This document shows, one piece after another, positions 59,846 through 64,000 of a DNA stretch of 64,000 bases. The notes beneath the pieces were generated by a model, which saw only the letters and a program-made list of their open reading frames with translations, searched no databases and was not told where the DNA came from. The position numbers and the translations under genes were made by a program. Location: positions 11,785,855 through 11,849,854 of the forward strand of contig NW_020654422.1 of the NCBI RefSeq assembly GCF_003589595.1, read 5' to 3'. This DNA is from Hyposmocoma kahamanoa (taxonomy: Eukaryota > Arthropoda > Insecta > Lepidoptera > Cosmopterigidae). Position 1 is the stretch's first letter. Every line of letters starts with the position of its first letter.

Positions 59846-61126
59846 CGTGTGGCGCACTATATAAGTTTCCGGAATGAATAAAAAAAAAAACTAAATGGGC
59901 AGAAATGAATTTATTGTTTTTAAAATATTCTCCGTCAGCGTTAATGCACTTTTTCATATGAATGAACCAATTTTGAAAACATTTATGCCACTCCTCCGTG
60001 ACAATCACTGAAACATATTTTTCATACTCTTTGACAGCCTCTTCAGGTGATGAAACTCGGTGACCGCGTAACGGGTGCTTAATTTTTAGAAATAAATAAA
60101 AGTCACAAGGTGCCAGGTCGGGACTGTAGGCGGGATGGCTCGTAAGGTCAATGTTGTTCACCTTCAAAAATTCATTTTTCTGTCTGGACGTGTGAGAACT
60201 GACATTATCGCGGTGGAAGATGATACGGTGTTTACGGCTATTTTTACGGAGTTTGTCACTAACTTCCAAACAAATGGTTGCGTACCAATCACTATTCACG
60301 GTACAACGATTCTCCAACGCAACAATAACCACGTGTCCAGTTTTATTAAAAAAAGAAGCAGTCGTCCGCTTAGAGGCACTTTGTACGCGCGCCACTTTGG
60401 TTGGTTTCGGCTCATCTCGAAAGACCCATACGCTCGATTGCTGCTTTGTTTTGGGATCGTAACTATAAATCCATGTTTCTTCATCTGTTACTTCGTCCCA
60501 CACTAAATTTGACGCCCCTTTGTTGAATCTGGTAAGCATGGCATTGCACCAAGTGACGCGACCCGTTTTTTGAGCCTCGTCAAATTGTGTGGATCCACCG
60601 AGAGCACAGCTTTGTTACACCCAAATGTTTGTGTAGTATTGATTGTATTTGACTCATGCCTATGCCTAAAGATGGCCGAATCTCATGGTAAGTCACATGC
60701 CTGTCTGTTTTACTCATGCGGCGCACAGCATCGATGATTTTGTTGTTCACAGCAGTGGACGGGTGACCATCACGAAATTCGTCACTGAGATTCACACGAC
60801 CGCGTTTGAATTCTGCAAACCAGCTATAAATAGTCGTCTTATATGGTGCTTCATTGCCAAAAGCAGTTTGAAGCCTAGCGAAGCTCCGCTGAGCTGTTAA
60901 GTTACACTTAAAGCCGTATAAAATCGTACTACGAAAATTTTCACAAGTTAAATCCATGGTGATATAGACAACCAATTTCGAAAATGACGCCTCAATGTAA
61001 AAACAAGTGACAGTCAGATGAAACAAACTGTATTCTACAGCCAAAGAGTTCCATTTTCAAATGTTGTAATTATCATTTAAATATTGTTTATGTAAGTGGT
61101 CAGTTCCGGAAACTTATAGTGCACCC
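59846..61126 (-). mobile_element. Decayed mariner nested in the retrotransposon
   Basis: The ends GCACTATATAAGTTTCCGGAA (left, from about 59853) and its partner GCACTATAAGTTTCCGGAAC (right, reversed) are the terminal repeats. TA lies at 59844-59845 and 61127-61128. Retrotransposon coding sequence resumes on both sides. Confidence 0.85.
59880..60957 (-). pseudogene. Mariner transposase pseudogene
   Basis: Starts MDLTCENFRSTILYGFKCNL at 60957. HTH and linker follow (YSWFAEFKRGRVNLSDEFRD, GIGMSQIQSILHKHLG). A frameshift lies at about 60585 (RWIHTI then EAQKTGRVTWCNAML). Motifs: VTDEETWIY where the first catalytic Asp is expected but Glu appears, FHRDNVSSHTSR (second Asp) and SPDLAPCDFYLF (third Asp kept). 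The natural stop is lost at the C-terminus. Confidence 0.88.
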
Positions 61127-61434
61127 TATGTATCGGCGGCATTACCCCAATGCAAAATGCCTTACGACATAAAATTGTGATAGTAGCTGAAGTAAACTAA
61201 TCTAGTTATTTCGATTCAAAGATTTCGTGTTTTTTTTATCGCGTACACTGCAGAGCTGAGCTGTTTGAATGTCAAGACCCATGCTAATTGCAGACTCTGA
61301 TGATCTCGTACCGTTGACATCGACTCTTTGTACCCTCCCACTCAAATATGATTTAAGAAGGTCGAGGTTACGGCTCGCAACACCATAAAGGCGAAATTTC
61401 CTAACCATGTGCACACAATCAAAAGCCTTAGTTA

Positions 61435-62205
61435 ATTAGTCCAATGTTGGTGTTCTCTAGTTTAGTTTTTACTAGTCTAGTTTTTGAGTAATAATTATAA
61501 TTGATGTTTTAAGAAACATACTACAGCATAATCTGTCTTGAGGATTATATCTATCAAATAAACTAATCACTATTGATAAATGCTTAAAAACATTCATCGT
61601 CGGGCTTTTTGTCCTACGGACGTGTATCGTTTGTGCTCAGACGAACAGCATTCGCAAAGCAATCATATTTTTGTTTTTTGCACTTTAAACTTATCATACC
61701 AGTTTGGACTCACTAAAGCGGAATTCCGCACTCCAACTCCGAAAGCCCTCAATCTTCGACTTCGGGCTTCTAAGCGCCCAGTTACATGAGGCGAAAGATT
61801 CCGCGCGGCTCCTACTTACTTACTTCATGTGCATTAATATCGAATCTGAATTCTATTTACTAGGCAACAACATTTAAATTCCTCTGAATAATAAAACCGT
61901 GCGGCCGCCGTGAAGACCAAATTCAAGCCAGTCACACCCGCGTGCCCGGGACGCTCATTTAAGTTAAAACATGAAAGTTAAATACATAGAGCGTGTTGTG
62001 CCATAAAACTTAGACACACGCGGTCACTGCGCGGGCGGCGGCGACGCGGACTCCGCTCGGCGATCGCGCTATCCCAGTGCGATTGCCGAGCGCGATGAAA
62101 TTCGTGTCGAATAAATGCGCCCTAATGGAGTCTTATTTGTAATTCCTTATTTACCGCCCTTAACACACAATGTACTATTATTATGTCGCTAGCTGTACAT
62201 ACATA
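61435..62205. other. Intergenic with a GC-rich, hairpin-forming patch
   Basis: 61895-62110 is GC-rich (GCGGGCGGCGGCGACGCGGA) and contains an imperfect hairpin, CGCTCGGCGATCGCGC against GTGCGATTGCCGAGCGCG. No gene or clear transposon boundary recognised. Confidence 0.4.
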
Positions 62206-62207
62206 CA

Positions 62208-62376
62208 GTGCCTACCATGAGATTACAGTGACAGTTATCGATAGCGACGGCGTAAAATGTATACAAAATGTTTCTCGTGATCGCTAGAGACGATGTATAA
62301 TTTGCTATACAAAATTGTGAAGTAAATTACGCTGTCGCTAGCGACAACTGTCATAGTAAACTCGTGGTAGAGGCAC
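62208..62376. mobile_element. 169-bp palindromic MITE
   Basis: The ends GTGCCTACCATGAGATTACA and, reversed, GTGCCTCTACCACGAGTTTA continue into GTGACAGTTATCGATAGCGAC / TGACAGTTGTCGCTAGCGAC. Almost the whole element folds back. Target duplication not clear. Confidence 0.8.
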
Positions 62377-62449
62377 AGTTTTATTGAAAAAGTACCTTAT
62401 GTCATATATACGATACACACACATGATATATACACATCGGTAAAAATTA

Positions 62450-62992
62450 GCAATATTAAGACAGCGACAATTTAAATAGCTTAATGTGTGATTGAGTATA
62501 GTATAAGACAGATAAGCAGTATAATTTCCATCCTAATGTTCCTCAAGCGTATCTATAAATTTTAAATTTATACTATCAAAAATCGTTCCTATATACCTAA
62601 ATCAATATGTATGTACAGCGTTCACTCAACGTCAATGTTACCACTGTCGTTATAGCAACTGAAATGCTTGAAATCAGCATACGTCTACTATAATTAGGAA
62701 ATAATAAGAAAAATGAACCTATAACAAAGCGAAAGAACAATTTATTTTAATAACTACGCTCAATTTGAAGACAACGTCATTAACAAATTTTTTTTACACA
62801 TTATAATGCATTCTTTTCATGTTGTTGTTGATTTATGAGAATTTTTGCCTATAAAAAGATTTTTGCAGAGATTTTAGCCATAGTAATATTATCCACCGAC
62901 GATAGTAGAACTGCAAGTAATACAAACTGTAGAAATGAAGGGAACTCTACTTATACTCGTAGTTGGCGTTCTGATCGCACTGGCTGTAAGTG
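62450..62992 (+). repeat. Segmental duplication, copy 2 (partner 56050-57010)
   Basis: Holds the promoter-proximal sequence and first exon of the secreted-peptide gene. Aligned words include AGCGACAATTTAAATAGC, TTAATGTGTGATTG, AAAGCGAAAGAACAATTTAT and GATTTTAGCCATAGTAATA. Confidence 0.75.
62850..62857 (+). promoter_or_regulatory. TATA box of the secreted-peptide gene
   Basis: TATAAAAA sits 85 bp before the ATG at 62935, leaving room for a 5' UTR of about 55 bp. In the duplicate copy the aligned sequence reads GCATAGAAAGA, so the box is destroyed there. Confidence 0.6.
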
Positions 62993-63679
62993 AATAACAT
63001 AATTGTGTTTCTAGTAAAGTATATAAAATTAATAAGTCATTCAATTTCTTTCAATTAGAAATTGTGTAATAAATTCATTAGAGGTAGCTAATTCTCTCAA
63101 ATGAGATAGAATTGATATTGCTCCTTGAATAGTGCAAGAAAGAAAAGATTTCCGTCATCAGTGTCATAACCAAGTAAGATCATTGCACATAGGTAATAAT
63201 AAAAATCAGAACTAGCAGGGTCCAAGCGCTTCCGCATTACGTCTGATTCGTATGTTTCAAATCCGACAAATGACGGTCCGAGAATCATTTTATCTCTAGG
63301 TGTATAACGATTTTCGTATTTTCTCGGATTCGCAATTGATTTATTGCACAAGAGGCATCCGAAGTGGGTTCGAGTTTTGTAGATTTATATAGTCCCGGAT
63401 TCGGAACAAATACGAATCGGGTGCGTCCACAAACGCGCTGTATTTACTCCAACGTCAATGAGTTCTATACTTAGAGTGGATACTACCGCCCTTTGAAATC
63501 CCTCAATCATTAATGTATTTTGTTATATTATCTTTAATGTTTAATTACCTTACCAAAGTAGTGTATTTTTGTTCACACATTATGATATTATACGCAACAG
63601 TGTAACTCCGAGAAAATCGTAAATTCACTAAAAAATTCTAAATTGCAGCTTGGTCAAACCGAAGTCAACGTACCCCAGG
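62935..63679 (+). CDS. Secreted peptide, 5' exons only (gene runs past the window)
   Basis: Exon 1 (62935-62985, 51 nt, phase 0) encodes a clean signal peptide, MKGTLLILVVGVLIALA, followed by GTAAGT. Exon 2 (63649-63679, 31 nt) starts after TTGCAG, encodes LGQTEVNVPQ, and ends CAGG-GTAAGT in phase 1. Cleavage is likely just before or after LGQ. A 5-nt exon at 63769-63773 (ACAAC between CGTAG and GTAAGT) would keep the frame but is speculative. The layout copies the microexon gene at 54134: 51-nt signal exon, then a tiny phase 0-to-1 exon. Family not recognised. The rest lies beyond 64000. Confidence 0.6.
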
Positions 63680-63680
63680 G

Positions 63681-64000
63681 TAAGTGTATCGATAAAAACG
63701 AATAACTTTATCCGCTAACCAACAATTCACATTCACTTCCTTCTCCGGATACACAACACTCACCGTAGACAACGTAAGTTTTACAAAACCTAGCCAGCTG
63801 CATTCATTTTAGACCACGTGTTGTTGTAATTCTGAGGTTGAAGCCTGAAACGAGATTTTAATTTAACGTTACAATTATTAAATACTGGATTTCCGTGCAT
63901 CGTGACGGAAATAAGAAGTGGCAGGCTTTTAATTGCAATTTTCAAAGCGCGTGGTATTGTATTTTATTTTAATTTTATTATCATTATTTTATTGCTTTTG
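63681..64000 (+). other. Intron of the secreted-peptide gene, to the window edge
   Basis: Apart from the speculative 5-nt exon at 63769-63773, no exon is visible. Confidence 0.4.

Larger units (their letters stand above)
59279..61434 (-). mobile_element. Truncated Jockey-like retrotransposon, inverted, split by a mariner
   Basis: The RT part at 61434-61202 reads KAFDCVHMVRKFRLYGV, LLKSYLSGRVQRVDVNG. Next to the mariner it continues LVYFSYYHNFMS, and beyond it IFVLQK and LRVSLRDKFKESNM (59843-59760). The 3' end at 59420-59279 has the AGAATGAGCAGTAGAGCTTA region and closes with (TTTGAC)3. Same family as 46086-49722. Several stops and an internal deletion make it a dead copy. Confidence 0.85.

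Noticed and set aside
60135..60506. Plus-strand ORF of 123 codons
   Set aside because: Antisense shadow of the decayed mariner transposase at 59880-60957.

Overview
The window looks like nuclear DNA from an insect, most likely a moth or butterfly. It is AT-rich, genes have many short exons with GT..AG introns, and most of the length is transposable elements. The tRNA-derived SINEs, Tc1 and mariner elements, hAT and Harbinger-type MITEs and 5'-truncated non-LTR retrotransposons resemble the mix in lepidopteran genomes. The taxon is inferred; nothing here proves it. There are no bacterial operons, CRISPR arrays or rRNA genes. One 10-base N gap lies at 8203-8212.

Host genes. (1) 220-4080, minus: a cytosolic carboxypeptidase of the CCP2/CCP3 (AGBL2/3) type, about 13 exons, with all M14 zinc and catalytic residues. 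(2) 18710-36126, plus: glutamine-dependent NAD+ synthetase (NADSYN1), 12 exons that splice in phase to 742 codons, spread over 17 kb because its introns carry many transposons. (3) 50552-54134, minus: an unrecognised small secreted protein. A 51-nt signal-peptide exon is followed by a run of very small exons, four of which sit in tandem units of about 110 bp and encode Ala/Thr/Pro/Lys blocks. (4) 62935 to the window edge, plus: the 5' part of another secreted-peptide gene with the same layout (51-nt signal exon, then a 31-nt exon). A decayed duplicate of its promoter and first exon lies at about 56050-57004. Items 3 and 4 and the decayed copy form a small cluster and are the best candidates for something undescribed.

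Mobile elements. Three different Tc1-type elements (8661-10273, 28696-30237, 46216-47759) each have both terminal inverted repeats and TA duplications. Two are broken by one in-frame stop and the third by a short frame disruption. A mariner (57405-58685) has a complete 340-residue ORF, but its third catalytic Asp is Tyr. A second mariner (59846-61126) is decayed. The third Tc1 and the second mariner each sit inside a copy of the same retrotransposon family, which ends in TTTGAC repeats. Three hAT-type elements have exact 8-bp target duplications (25093-25732, 36326-36845, 54243-54970). The last carries an extreme G-run/C-run core and lies about 110 bp upstream of the start codon of the microexon gene.

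The remaining intergenic DNA (about 4.1-8.6, 10.5-18.7, 36.1-50.5 and 55.3-62 kb) holds SINE copies, MITEs, palindromes, retrotransposon remnants, a TA microsatellite and AT-rich sequence in which I recognise no gene.
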